A DNA stretch of 64,000 bases from Opisthorchis felineus. Taxonomy: Eukaryota > Platyhelminthes > Trematoda > Opisthorchiida > Opisthorchiidae. The notes under the pieces are model-generated. The model worked only from the letters and a program-made list of their open reading frames with translations. It made no database searches and was not told the DNA's origin. Both the position numbers and the translations under genes were made by a program. The DNA is taken from contig SJOL01002263.1 in assembly GCA_004794785.1 (NCBI GenBank), positions 594,649 through 658,648 on the forward strand, given 5' to 3'. Below, one piece after another: positions 54,801 through 59,025 of the stretch; the first letter of the stretch is position 1, and each line of letters opens with the position of its first letter.

Positions 54801-56827
54801 CTGAATGCATCTGGGCAATACTTCGACCACAATGCTGACAGCACCGTAAGTCATCAGATATCTTTTGTACACAAAAACTGCGTCCCCGATTCATACAGCC
54901 TAATGGATCACACTACAGTGGACACAATATCATATAGGCATAGGTAATCGGCGAAAGCTGTCGCGAGCTTCTCGATCCCATATGAAATTCTGTCATTAAC
55001 TGAAACTTATGTGTAATTGTTAAGATAGGCAAATCTCAAGCACATCAATAAGCCCGTCAACAAGTATGCGATTGAAATTTTCTGTCACTCAAACTTGCAG
55101 CAGCACACGCGGTGAGCGTGCGAAACTCTGGGGTAGAATCTGTTGGGTTAGCTAAACTAGGTTGCATCTCTGAAGACTGTGATTGTGTAAGCAAATACCG
55201 TTCTGTGAAAATGGTTAACGGAACAGGGGAACTGGCAATTATTTCATACATAAGACCCCTGAGTTAGAAAAAGGTTTACAAGAGACTTGTTTTGAACAGT
55301 TTCAAACAGTACAACGAGTTCCGCCGCATGAATGTATTACTCTTCCACTGATCAAAGACAATGAAAGCACATAGCCAATTGAGAATTACCAAAGAGAAAC
55401 AGATAATTTACATCTGCAGAATTCTATCCTTGGAAGGCTGATACATCGCACAGAGACTCAAGCAACGGAAACAAACCTGAGATGGATAAAGCCCGGAGGG
55501 TAGTGTAGCAGGGAGCTGGACACCGGTGAGCGCCTTGTCTATCAAAAAGGCCGCGATGCAGAACTCATCACAGTTTAAGTTCCCGTCTTTGTCCAGATCA
55601 GCGAGAGACCTGTCAATGGGAAAAGGTTGTGTTGTTATAAAAAACAATCAGAACCCACCAAATATGGGCCAGGATTTGCTGAGAGAGGCCGGATTGTAAG
55701 AAGACGCCTCTCGCTTCAACTCCGGTAATGAAGCCACGCTTAGCACGATCGTGTTGGTTGAAGAGAAGTCGGTATTTCGGTCTGGAATTTGAGCCAATGG
55801 TCCAATTGTGCGGTTCATTTAGGTCTGAACTGACGTTACTGTCCGTTGGAATAGGGGAAACGGGGGGTGCAAGTCCATTCAAACTGGGCTTGTCTAAAAA
55901 ACAAATGCCGTTAGATAAACTGAAGGAGAAAAATTGCTGGGATAAAACTAGGATAAATCTTACTAGTTTAAGTTGTTCAACAAAGAACAAGTTACCGCGG
56001 AGATACGACCTGAAACCAGTCAACAAACCTCGTCATCTAAGCTGGGCTCGGATGAAAACATAGATATAAATACAAAGCAATGACACGGAGAAGGAGGTTC
56101 AAAGGAATGGCAAGACCTTTCGGTTTTCGTCAAACCTGTCGTGCTTTACAGAAAGAAAATGCCTTCAGTTTATTGACTTTACACATACTACAGCCGGTGA
56201 TTTCATCTATGTAATAGGAAAACCTCTCACTGTAGAAGCTTTTGAGAAGGTAGAGGTCAGAAAGATAATAAATCAGAATGGCATGGGGTCGTAATAGAAA
56301 CGAATTGAACGCTGGTGTTGCTTGAAGTTCTGTGCGTTCGGAGGAAGGACTAAGGCAAAAGGACTTACTCGATGGCAATCCAACTGGTGTGTCTAGGACA
56401 GAGGAACGAGATAGGGAAGGTGAGGATGACGAGATAAATACAGGCTGAGGATCACTCTTCAAACCAGTCGGGAGGGTTGGAGGTAGCTGCATGCCTTCCA
56501 ACTTTTTCTTAATCAAGAACATGGCAATAGAGAACTCTTTCTTGTCCAGTTTTCCATCCGCGTCCATGTCAGAAAGGCTCCTAAGTAAACCACAAAACAA
56601 GCAGTAAAACGGGAATAACATAAATCTACCATATCTGTCCTAGAACTTCCGGTGGAAGGCCTGACTTGAGGAAGAACAACTTCACTTGTTCACCTGCACC
56701 GGAAGCAGAATCTAAGAGACAAAGATTCACCTACCAGTTATGTAACCATTAGTGGGTTTGAGGAATTGAAATTGTGCATCATGCTTGATGCGTTCATCTG
56801 TGGTGACCACCCATGAATTCCAATCGG
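3639..56827 (-). CDS. ITSN1: intersectin-like endocytic scaffold / RhoGEF gene (multi-exon, both ends outside what is seen)
   Basis: This gene extent groups 18 minus-strand exons. In order they encode two EH domains, a charged Glu/Arg/Gln-rich coiled coil, four SH3 domains and a DH (RhoGEF) domain, which is the architecture specific to intersectins. Known family role: EH domains bind NPF peptides of epsins and similar proteins, SH3 domains bind proline-rich dynamin, synaptojanin and WASP-type partners, and DH-PH activates Cdc42 at clathrin-coated pits. Exon joins keep one reading frame throughout except at two places, 47.4/46.4 kb and the middle of the DH domain, where an exon is probably missing. 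The initiator exon lies upstream of 56,827, and the PH and C2 parts, if present, lie left of the window. The first introns are 41-49 nt and later ones reach 9.5 kb. All introns over 4 kb hold retroelement debris. The family assignment is firm. Whether the animal has one or two intersectins cannot be told here. Confidence 0.93.
4940..5212 (-). mobile_element. hammerhead-repeat copy, minus orientation
   Basis: Taking the ribozyme strand as sense, this copy reads: body segment (5,212-5,090, containing the reverse complement of CTCGTTTATGAAATTCTTC), hammerhead (5,028-4,986), then a post-cleavage segment (4,991-4,943) with GTGGGCTGTCGAAGAG. The same two segments recur at 5,525-5,720 and at 45.5-45.9 kb. 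I see no coding capacity. It resembles a retrozyme or a PLE terminal repeat. Confidence 0.7.
4986..5028 (-). ncRNA. hammerhead ribozyme motif (type I, minimal stem III)
   Basis: Minus strand, 5' to 3': GCCTAC (stem I, 5,028-5,023), CTGATGA core (5,022-5,016), GCC-octaloop-GGC stem II (5,015-5,002), GAAA core (5,001-4,998), CCG minimal stem III, the cleavage triplet GTC (4,994-4,992), then GTGGGC (4,991-4,986). GTGGGC pairs over all 6 positions with GCCTAC, including one G-U pair. Every required core element is present. Minimal stem III is typical of hammerheads in Penelope-like elements and retrozymes. Self-cleavage is inferred, not shown. Confidence 0.78.
5525..5720 (+). mobile_element. hammerhead-repeat copy, plus orientation, starting at the cleavage site
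   Basis: Homology to the post-cleavage segment begins at GTGGGCTGTCGAAGAGTTTT (5,525), the first base after the predicted cleavage site of the hammerhead copy. It runs through GTGTATTACGTC and into the body segment (ATAAACGAGAGATTCAGCTG at about 5,652). The ribozyme part itself is absent. Together with the 4,940-5,212 copy it forms a head-to-head pair. Confidence 0.7.
5721..8284. other. unassigned intronic sequence
   Basis: No repeat family or DH exon was recognised, although the missing DH exon could be here. Confidence 0.4.
8285..8450 (+). mobile_element. tRNA-derived SINE (family 1), diverged
   Basis: The B box GGTTCGAACCC (about 8,329) sits downstream of TTGCTGACCGGAAGGTTCAT, followed by the family body GTCTCAGCCCTGGTGCTTCC and a 3' CCGAGTGTTACACCTGAA. 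The layout matches the copies at 13.2 and 50.7 kb. Confidence 0.7.
9228..9373 (-). CDS. ITSN1: intersectin exon: start of the DH (RhoGEF) domain
   Basis: Acceptor TTGTGTCCACAG|CG, phase-matched to the SH3 exon. It encodes a short linker, then [20 protein letters not shown] and [11 protein letters not shown], which is the first conserved DH helix (family pattern: xxxxELxxTExxYxxDLxxL). Donor CAAACT|GTAAGT, phase 0. Confidence 0.9.
10140..10215 (+). mobile_element. degraded Penelope-type end
   Basis: Weak match to the 13.5 kb and 58.9 kb PLE ends: GTCGTCACGG, AAAACGTTCGCAACCAAACT, then GCCAAGTGAATAAATCATAA and ATCACC in the same order and spacing. The hammerhead core is lost. Confidence 0.4.
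13206..13440 (+). mobile_element. tRNA-derived SINE (family 1)
   Basis: A box GATGGCTCAGTGG, B box AGTTCGAACCCGG, then CTCGACTTC, GGGCAACCTGGCAGTATCCC, GTGCTTCCTTCGGGTGGCAT and ACCGAAAGGGTGTAAC. It is the best preserved copy apart from the one at 50.7 kb. Confidence 0.85.
13514..13610 (+). mobile_element. Penelope-type 3' end with decayed hammerhead
   Basis: CTGATGATGTT, an imperfect stem II, then AAAACGTTTGCAAGC (GAAA mutated to AAAA), followed by TTAAGCTCGGCGAACAGATC and AACAACCACCTG. The same string of blocks is on the minus strand at 58.9-59.0 kb, which defines it as a repeat end. Confidence 0.6.
16199..16220. repeat. (GGTA)n microsatellite
   Basis: About five tandem GGTA units. Confidence 0.9.
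18877..19341 (-). CDS. ITSN1: intersectin exon: Ser/Thr/Pro linker and SH3 domain 4 (SH3E-like)
   Basis: This is the largest exon found (465 nt). After acceptor TTTACCTATAG|GA comes a long Ser/Thr/Gln/Pro linker, then [40 protein letters not shown] and [25 protein letters not shown]-like, WW and GLFPxNYV motifs are intact, and the last SH3 before the DH domain corresponds to SH3E. I take the donor GTCTCAT|GTACGC (phase 1) because it fits the next exon. Reading through gives a stop at 18,842-18,844. Confidence 0.9.
19342..21680. other. left part of intron 15, unassigned
   Basis: Contains a short (TA)n run near 21,330-21,345. No exon or transposon protein was recognised. Confidence 0.4.
21681..21715 (-). 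ncRNA. hammerhead ribozyme motif at the end of the Penelope element
   Basis: Minus strand: CTGATGA (21,711-21,705), one extra T, a perfect 7-bp stem II GCTTTTG/CAAAAGC with a TGT loop (21,703-21,687), GAAA (21,686-21,683), CGTT, then GCCCAA, which can pair with the TTGGC just before the core. The extra base at the core/stem II junction is also in the 13.5 kb copy. Hammerheads are a known feature of PLE terminal repeats. Confidence 0.65.
22090..23995 (-). mobile_element. Penelope-like element relic: reverse transcriptase and GIY-YIG endonuclease
   Basis: The relic begins near [20 protein letters not shown] (23.98 kb) and continues through [22 protein letters not shown] motifs follow: [20 protein letters not shown] (about 23.5 kb), [20 protein letters not shown] (23.1 kb) and [14 protein letters not shown] (23.0 kb, catalytic YVDD changed to YVGD). 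It ends with a GIY-YIG region, [20 protein letters not shown] (about 22.4 kb). This domain order is unique to Penelope-like elements. Stops and frameshifts (for example near 23.3 and 22.3 kb) mean that it is inactive. It lies in the same orientation as the host gene, inside intron 15. Confidence 0.9.
24846..24939 (-). CDS. ITSN1: intersectin exon: end of SH3 domain 3
   Basis: This 94-nt exon was not visible as a long open frame and was found by looking for the missing GWFPxxYV end. Acceptor GTTTTTCAG|CAA. It encodes [20 protein letters not shown] then [11 protein letters not shown]. Donor CCAG|GTAGGC, phase 1. Joined to the previous exon it gives [20 protein letters not shown], the family's SH3D ending. 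Confidence 0.93.
24940..29617 (-). other. intron 14, 4.7 kb, within SH3 domain 3
   Basis: It interrupts SH3 domain 3 immediately after GELQ. A 141-codon minus-strand open frame at 28,139-28,564 has no recognisable domain and no place in the joined SH3 sequence. No transposon protein was recognised. Confidence 0.5.
29618..29896 (-). CDS. ITSN1: intersectin exon: Ser/Thr linker and first part of SH3 domain 3 (SH3D-like)
   Basis: Acceptor ACTTACTCAG|CCT, phase 0. A long Ser/Thr/Pro linker is followed by [20 protein letters not shown] and [20 protein letters not shown], ending at CTACAG|GTGAGT. The segment closely follows SH3D of vertebrate intersectins (x-YxAxxxxQLxLxPGQ...GWWxGELQ). Confidence 0.93.
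30240..33290 (-). mobile_element. near full-length RTE-clade LINE relic
   Basis: On the minus strand, in order: a 5' segment with [20 protein letters not shown] (about 33.1 kb), also present at the 5' end of the RTE copy at 50 kb; endonuclease pieces including [20 protein letters not shown] and [19 protein letters not shown] (32.6-32.0 kb); reverse transcriptase pieces [20 protein letters not shown] (31.5 kb) and [17 protein letters not shown] (31.0 kb); and C-terminal pieces with [16 protein letters not shown] (30.65 kb) and [11 protein letters not shown] (30.47 kb). Many frameshifts and stops show that it is dead. The clade call is by motif resemblance, as in trematode SR2/RTE elements. Confidence 0.82.
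33291..34243 (-). other. left-over part of intron 13
   Basis: Between the RTE relic and the SH3C-like exon. No recognisable repeat or exon. Confidence 0.4.
34244..34517 (-). CDS. ITSN1: intersectin exon: linker and SH3 domain 2 (SH3C-like)
   Basis: Acceptor GTACCTAG|C completes a split Asn codon. After a Ser/Thr/Lys linker ([20 protein letters not shown]) the exon holds a whole SH3 domain: [59 protein letters not shown]. The WW pair, PGDL and GLFPANY are intact. The PGDL segment resembles SH3C more than SH3B of vertebrate intersectin, judged from memory of the family. Donor CCTGAA|GTAAGG, phase 0. Confidence 0.92.
34518..34808 (-). other. intron 12, 291 nt, where an SH3B exon might have been expected
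   Basis: I read this interval on the minus strand for SH3 hallmarks (WW, GxFPxxY) and found none, so there is no SH3 domain between the SH3A-like and SH3C-like exons. Confidence 0.7.
34809..34963 (-). CDS. ITSN1: intersectin exon: second half of SH3 domain 1 plus tandem DPF linker
   Basis: Acceptor TTTTTACATAG|ATC. It encodes [20 protein letters not shown] then [14 protein letters not shown], which supplies the single-Trp GWL form seen in SH3A of other intersectins and the GLFPxxYV end. The linker that follows contains [12 protein letters not shown] is the known peptide for the AP-2 alpha appendage. Donor ACAAA|GTAAGG, phase 2. Confidence 0.9.
34964..35908 (-). other. intron 11, 945 nt, within SH3 domain 1
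   Basis: Splits the SH3 domain before its n-Src loop. No repeat or exon was recognised inside. Confidence 0.75.
35909..36026 (-). CDS. ITSN1: intersectin exon: first half of SH3 domain 1 (SH3A-like)
   Basis: After acceptor CCTTTTTCCAG|T the exon encodes [20 protein letters not shown] then [19 protein letters not shown]. The ALYDY-type start (VMFDFTA), DELSL and the RT-loop pattern are clear SH3 features. Donor GTCCAA|GTAAGC, phase 0. The single entering base completes a split Phe codon from the coiled-coil exon. Confidence 0.92.
36125..36180 (-). repeat. RTE 3'-end fragment
   Basis: The plus strand reads CATCATTATCACCATTGACG, as at the 3' ends of the other minus-oriented RTE copies. Confidence 0.5.
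37080..37135 (-). repeat. RTE 3'-end fragment
   Basis: The plus strand reads CATCATCATCGGCAGCAATA then CGCTGGTGCTTAATTG, matching the RTE 3' ends elsewhere. Confidence 0.5.
37620..37770 (+). mobile_element. SINE copy with decayed hammerhead (Sm-alpha-like)
   Basis: GTGCGCACTGCTGATCATTC is followed by a loop and GAATGAAGC. This is CTGATGA, stem II and GAAA with single changes (GATCA for GATGA, GAAG for GAAA) but stem II pairing ATTC/GAAT kept. The flanks resemble the 44.8 kb copy. Schistosome Sm-alpha SINEs carry such hammerheads. Confidence 0.5.
38000..38410 (-). mobile_element. 5'-truncated RTE copy
   Basis: The plus strand shows the 3'-end block (AGCAACACCGGTGCTCCACTGG) and then a stretch similar in order to 60.9-61.1 kb, including TTGGATGCATTCCC. 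Internal deletions are likely. Confidence 0.5.
38855..38905 (-). repeat. RTE 3'-end fragment
   Basis: TTGACAGTGATGCTTCACTA then CCGTACAACCACAAAG on the plus strand. Confidence 0.6.
39130..39350 (-). CDS. ITSN1: intersectin exon: coiled coil, last part
   Basis: Bounded by GTTCCAG|CTACG and AAATT|GTAAGT (phase 2 out). It encodes [40 protein letters not shown] and [20 protein letters not shown], and ends NPGNVEKL/F. Only a 129-nt intron separates it from the preceding exon. Confidence 0.87.
39480..39788 (-). CDS. ITSN1: intersectin exon: coiled coil, third part
   Basis: This 103-codon exon, phase 0 to 0, has acceptor TGGTTTTAG|GCA and donor AGTGAT|GTGAGT. It encodes [60 protein letters not shown] and [20 protein letters not shown], then a less ordered tail. 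Heptad-like spacing of Leu/Ile/Val with charged residues supports a coiled coil. Confidence 0.87.
40560..40645 (-). repeat. RTE 3'-end fragment
   Basis: ACCATCATCAACATTGACAG, CAACACC, then TGTGCTTCACTGCCGTACAA and CCATGATAA on the plus strand, the best copy of this 3'-end block. Confidence 0.65.
41360..42540 (-). mobile_element. 5'-truncated RTE LINE relic
   Basis: Minus strand: [20 protein letters not shown] (RT motif equivalent to DFKxAFDSxDR) at 42.5 kb, [18 protein letters not shown] (the YSxTxGRVRVYG region), and further down the C-terminal region with antisense of GCACATGGCTCAGCAACTTG (the LGHVLR region, about 41.66 kb). The overlapping plus-strand frames are shadows. It is heavily mutated. 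Confidence 0.72.
42541..44744. other. unassigned intronic sequence
   Basis: Several open frames of 70-135 codons on both strands at 42.6-43.4 kb overlap one another and show no recognisable domain. No repeat family was identified. Confidence 0.4.
44745..44895 (-). mobile_element. SINE with hammerhead stem II and tRNA-like promoter (Sm-alpha-like)
   Basis: Minus strand: tRNA-like head with B box GCGGGTTCGAAACTCC, then CACTGCTAACGATTCCCAGC, a damaged CTGATGA, and an intact GTCC-CAATAA-GGAC stem II followed by GAAACG. The stem, loop and GAAACG closely resemble the hammerhead of schistosome Sm-alpha SINE-like repeats. The catalytic strand is mutated. Confidence 0.65.
45180..45290 (+). mobile_element. 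second Sm-alpha-like SINE copy, opposite orientation, hammerhead deleted
   Basis: CTGACCAGCCACTCGTGGCC, GTGTTCAGCC, GGGATGTCGTGGGTTCG and GTGCACTGCTAACGATGAAA follow the 44.8 kb copy block by block. About 24 bases holding the ribozyme core are missing. Confidence 0.6.
45546..45665 (-). mobile_element. hammerhead-repeat body segment, minus copy (second locus)
   Basis: The plus strand reads ACACTCAATTGCAAATTACA then CAACTGAAGCTCTCGTTGAT and TCACAAAGG, matching 5,090-5,200 block by block. It is truncated by a SINE fragment at 45.45-45.50 kb, so no ribozyme remains. Confidence 0.6.
45700..45885 (+). mobile_element. hammerhead-repeat copy, plus orientation (second locus)
   Basis: It starts GTGGACTGCCCAAGTCTTTA, the post-cleavage segment, then GCAACTTTATGAGTAG, then the body segment with GATAAACGAGGGACTCGGCT. 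It has the same layout and starting point as the 5,525 copy. Confidence 0.6.
46214..46430 (-). CDS. ITSN1: intersectin exon: coiled coil, second part
   Basis: It encodes a highly charged helix containing [40 protein letters not shown] and [20 protein letters not shown], ending STLLEQ. Donor GAGCAG|GTATGC, phase 0. Composition and position match the KLERQ region of the family. The 5' boundary is either 46,430 or 46,423 (see the intron entry). Confidence 0.85.
46431..47403 (-). other. intron 7, about 1 kb, may hide a small exon
   Basis: The exon upstream ends in phase 0, but the best acceptor of the next exon (ACCAG|ACTGG at 46,430) needs phase 2. Either an unseen small coiled-coil exon lies here, or the weaker acceptor CTGGAG|AAG at 46,423 is used. 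Apart from the SINE, nothing else was recognised. Confidence 0.5.
47200..47372 (-). mobile_element. tRNA-derived SINE (family 1)
   Basis: Read on the minus strand, it has a tRNA-like head with GGCTCAGTGG-type A box and GGTTTGAACC-type B box, then the family body: CTCGACTTC, GGGCAACCTGGCAGTATCCC, TGCTTCCTTCGGGTGGC. The 3' part ends GTTAAGCACCGAAAT. It lies in intron 7 just past the splice donor of the coiled-coil exon. Confidence 0.85.
47404..47561 (-). CDS. ITSN1: intersectin exon: start of the KLERQ coiled coil
   Basis: It encodes [20 protein letters not shown], then [20 protein letters not shown] and [13 protein letters not shown]. The [16 protein letters not shown] signature opens the coiled coil in intersectins generally. 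Acceptor GTTCAG|CG and donor CGGCAA|GTGAAA. A SINE on the minus strand ends about 30 bases beyond the donor (47,200-47,372). Confidence 0.93.
48020..48110 (+). mobile_element. SINE (family 1) 3' fragment
   Basis: GCAACCTGGTAGCATCTCGG, CCCTCGTGCTTCTTCCGGGT and GGCATG, the family body without the tRNA head. Confidence 0.7.
48317..48353. repeat. short tandem repeat CAAGCTT(C)
   Basis: CAAGCTTC-type units repeated about four times with interspersed CTTC. Confidence 0.85.
49110..49235 (-). repeat. RTE 3'-end fragment
   Basis: The plus strand reads CATCATCATTATGGGCAGCA, then GACGCTTCGCTGCCGTACAA and CCATGATTTATTTGAAAGCC. Confidence 0.65.
49630..49690 (+). mobile_element. SINE (family 1) 3' fragment
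   Basis: GGTCCTTGTGCTTCCTTCGG, GTTGCATAGCAGCTATGCAC. Confidence 0.65.
50681..50691. repeat. left target-site duplication of SINE
   Basis: GTTGCACTCAG, identical to 50,885-50,895. Confidence 0.92.
50692..50884 (+). mobile_element. intact-looking tRNA-derived SINE inserted in the RTE endonuclease
   Basis: 193 bp: GGCGAGATGGCTCAGTGGTT (A box), GTGGTTCGAACCTGACC (B box), CTCGACTTCTCCTGTCTAGG, GGGCAACCTGGCAATATCCC, CCTCGTGCTTCCTTCATGTG, CACCGAAAGGGTGTTAGAGC, and a T-rich 3' end. It is flanked by a perfect 11-bp duplication. Removing the insert and one duplicate restores an uninterrupted endonuclease frame across the site, so the insertion post-dates the RTE copy. Confidence 0.93.
50885..50895. 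repeat. right target-site duplication of SINE
   Basis: GTTGCACTCAG, identical to 50,681-50,691. Confidence 0.92.
53599..53674 (-). CDS. ITSN1: intersectin exon: short linker before the coiled coil
   Basis: This 76-nt exon is bounded by TTTCTCCCCAG and GCTCCCG|GTGAGT. It encodes [20 protein letters not shown] plus EGKAP and a split codon. Its phases (0 in, 1 out) exactly fit the exons on both sides. The residues are low-complexity linker, so the call depends on splice sites and phase. Confidence 0.78.
53675..55476 (-). other. intron 5, about 1.8 kb
   Basis: No transposon protein, SINE or additional exon was recognised. Short open frames at 54.4-54.9 kb have no recognisable content. Confidence 0.5.
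55477..55609 (-). CDS. ITSN1: intersectin exon: C-terminal half of EH2
   Basis: It encodes [20 protein letters not shown], in which [12 protein letters not shown] is a canonical EF-hand loop. This is followed by [20 protein letters not shown] and YPSQ. It ends at CAG|GTTTGT in phase 0. The fully conserved loop suggests that EH2 binds calcium in this species. Confidence 0.92.
55610..55658 (-). other. 49-nt intron at the EH2 IW codon
   Basis: GTGGGT...TTGACAG. It has the same phase, length and domain position as the EH1 intron at 56,581-56,629. Confidence 0.85.
55659..55893 (-). CDS. ITSN1: intersectin exon: linker and N-terminal half of EH2
   Basis: The exon begins with a short Pro/Ser linker, then [40 protein letters not shown] and [11 protein letters not shown], matching the second EH domain of intersectin (the family motif is SRLKYRQLFNxxD). 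Acceptor TTTTTTAG|AC completes the split Asn codon from the previous exon. Donor ATTTG|GTGGGT splits the IW Trp codon in phase 2. Confidence 0.93.
55894..56368 (-). other. intron 3, 475 nt
   Basis: Bounded by GTAAGT and TTTTTTAG. No repeat family or additional exon was recognised in it. Confidence 0.75.
56369..56580 (-). CDS. ITSN1: intersectin exon: C-terminal half of EH1 and linker
   Basis: The exon starts [20 protein letters not shown]. The segment [12 protein letters not shown] is a complete EF-hand calcium loop (D1, D3, D5, G6, L8, E12). It continues with [20 protein letters not shown], the usual EH tail, followed by a Ser/Pro-rich linker ending LDTPVGLPS. The donor is CATCGA|GTAAGT, phase 1. 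An apparent reading frame continues about 240 bases into the intron but is not needed for the domain. Confidence 0.92.
56581..56629 (-). other. 49-nt intron at the EH1 IW codon
   Basis: GTAGAT...TACTTAG boundaries. The intron splits the Trp codon of the IW motif after its second base (phase 2). The intron in EH2 has the same position, phase and length. Confidence 0.85.
56630..56693 (-). CDS. ITSN1: intersectin exon: middle of EH1
   Basis: This 64-nt exon encodes [20 protein letters not shown] plus the first two bases of a Trp codon. It contains the EH hallmark [16 protein letters not shown], the helix whose Trp lines the NPF-binding pocket. It is bounded by GTGCAG and by the donor ATATG|GTAGAT. 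Confidence 0.9.
56694..56734 (-). other. 41-nt intron inside EH1
   Basis: GTAGGT...GTGCAG boundaries. Removing these 41 bases joins ITG to [14 protein letters not shown] in frame. The size is very small even for flatworms but fits the known minimal introns at the 5' ends of schistosome genes. Confidence 0.82.
56735..56827 (-). CDS. ITSN1: intersectin exon: N-terminal half of EH1
   Basis: This exon begins after a pyrimidine-rich acceptor ending TTGCAG and ends at ACTG|GTAGGT. It encodes about 30 residues starting [16 protein letters not shown] and ending in NGYITG, the first helix and loop of an EH domain. The entry phase (two bases completing a codon) shows that a further coding exon with the start codon lies upstream. 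I could not find that exon in 56.9-64 kb. Confidence 0.88.
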
Positions 56828-57480
56828 CTGCAAGTAGAGCGTGCAGGAAAACCAGGATGGGTCAAGGGTATCGACGCCTGAGTGAACAACTGGTTTACGC
56901 ACTTAGTACGCTGCATACGTTCGTAGCAGAGTTACTGTAAAGGAACTGAGCCGATCTCACTCACCCGGGTACACGAAGGCCATTGGTCAACCTCCCTTAG
57001 AAAAACGAGGCCGCAGGGAATGGTGTTATGAATGAAGTTTATGGAGTCGCATTCCCTATCAGACCTGGAGTACATAACCGGCCCCCTAGACTATGAAGCA
57101 TCACGATATCAACAGAACAAATAACAGTAAATCCTTGTTAAACTGTCACTTACGATAAGGTCACTTCCACATTTTATCGATTGCTGGTCTCCGCAAACAG
57201 ATTTCTATCGCGTCTCTCGTTATACGATCCCCCACTAGATGTGTTGTTCACTAACAACAAGCTCGCTTCCGTTACACTGACCATATGCGTCCGCGCGTTT
57301 AATTCTGATGGTTCTACCAATCCTATCATTATTACTTTAGTTTCTATCAGCGGTCCTAATTGGGTAAGTCTTATTGGGAAGGTCTCATAAAAGGATGGCG
57401 ACGACTACATTCGCCACCTGATCTTACATAACTAGAGAAACATCAAGACCGCCTCTAAGGAAGTGGTTATGTAGATGAAT
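56828..57480. other. unassigned sequence upstream of the first recognised exon
   Basis: It should contain either intron 0 or the start exon. No Met-exon with a phase-1 donor stood out. Confidence 0.4.
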
Positions 57481-57488
57481 AAAGTTAA

Positions 57489-57529
<41 letters not shown>

Positions 57530-57531
57530 TA
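57489..57531. repeat. (AT)n microsatellite
   Basis: About 20 uninterrupted AT units. Confidence 0.97.
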
Positions 57532-58929
57532 TACGATAACAGCGCTACACAGACCATGGCACGGAAGACAAAAAATGCTTGAAATAGTAGGATAAATAGC
57601 ATTCTCGTACGTCCAACCGCTACGTGTTTTTATGCGGTCGAACTGGATTAGTCAAAACATGAGTTCGTTGGCTTCGTGGGGCGTGAAGGAGGAGCTGACA
57701 TGACAAACATACGAAGACAAAACTGATGCTGATCGAAGAAGCTTGGAAAATCATTAGCAGAATTTTGGCTACTATGCCTCCAAAGTCGTTGATCGCGTGA
57801 AGTCGGCCATTATATTACTCAATAGGGTATGTTGTACTACCTGGCCAAAACAAAGGCGCGCAATGCTGAGTAGGATGAGTAGTCACTCATCACTTCGTGT
57901 TCGAAAGCAACATATGCAGGCTTTGGCTTTACCATGGCCACTATTCTTCAGCCACTCAATTCGTATCTTGTTATCCTGGATCATTGGGGACTTGTAAGGG
58001 TTTTCCTTCATTAACAGTTTGGTTACACTTCGCAGACAGTGGAGGTTTTGAAACTTCGACAGAGATTTCACGTTGCAAGCGAAGTCAATATATGCCGAGA
58101 GGTCAGCAAACACCGCCTTATCGTTGCTAGGATACATAAGCAGTTAGCATTTAGACAGCATGTCCTTCGGTCAGTCGGGGCTGAATGGTAAAGTGGTCAG
58201 CTACTAACCAGAAAATAGCGGGACAGAATAGATCTGATCAGTGAGATGTTCTGTAGTGAGCTGCTTAGCACACTAGCTATGCAGATTTATAGGGGGGACT
58301 CACTCATTTCCATAAGAAATCGGGAGAAAAAATTCGTTTGTTGAGGTGGGCCTCCCTCGTCCAAAAATTCAGATAAAATATCTGAAATGGAACCAGAGTA
58401 GTCATAATGAGCTTACAGCAGGACAACAAACGACCCACCACAAAGGTCATGTATTGAACCATATTCAGGGAATGTTGCGAAAAAATGGAAAGATGTCAAC
58501 ATGATGTGTTCAAGCAGCAGAGCTTAATACTTGTTGCGTAAATTTAACGTGTGCAGAAATGCATAGCTCTGGCTTGCTAGTGCAGTCATAGGGAAATTTC
58601 AAGAAGAAAATCATTGACCACGATGACGGCGACGATGATGAGGATGACATTGCTGGTGTGTCATTCTTGCGGGTTGGTATGATGGTTTCACTGTGAGCAC
58701 ATTCTGCCTTCGTTCCATACTACTCGTAGTCGTCTCGAAAAGCTGGCTGCCAAAGCAACAACACCTTTTTTGAAGTGTCGCGGGTATGCCGCACGAACTT
58801 TGTATGTTGTGTTCCCTTCCATTGTGGGAGTGACATCTATATCCCAATCTTTTGCAGGTGTTGTGCCAGAAGTTGTGTTGCAGCAAGCCAGCTAAACGAT
58901 CTTTTTCGGCCAACCTTTACACGTAACGT
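57532..58929. other. unassigned sequence with one minus-strand open frame
   Basis: An 84-codon minus frame at 57,883-58,137 (contains SLSKFQNLHCLRSVTKLLMK and ICCFRTRSDE) looks protein-like in composition, but I do not recognise it. A tRNA-like head GGGGCTGAATGGTAAAGTGG is at about 58,178. Confidence 0.35.
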
Positions 58930-59025
58930 TTCTACGGTAATTTACCAGGTGGTTGTTGACTTGCTCGCCGAGCTTGGCAATTGATTTGCAGACGTTTCAC
59001 CCCCATTCGAAGAGACATCAACGGT
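58930..59025 (-). mobile_element. Penelope-type end with partial hammerhead
   Basis: Minus strand: TTGATG, an imperfect stem II, GAAACGTC (GAAA at 58,998-58,995 and the GTC cleavage triplet), TGCAAATC, then GCCAAGCTCGGCGAGCAAGT and CAACAACCACCTGG. The blocks match 13,514-13,610. The first base of the core and its final A are changed. Confidence 0.65.

Noticed and set aside
57883..58137. 84-codon frame as the missing intersectin start exon
   Set aside because: Intersectins begin only a few to about 20 residues before EH1, the frame has no resemblance, and no phase-1 donor fits.
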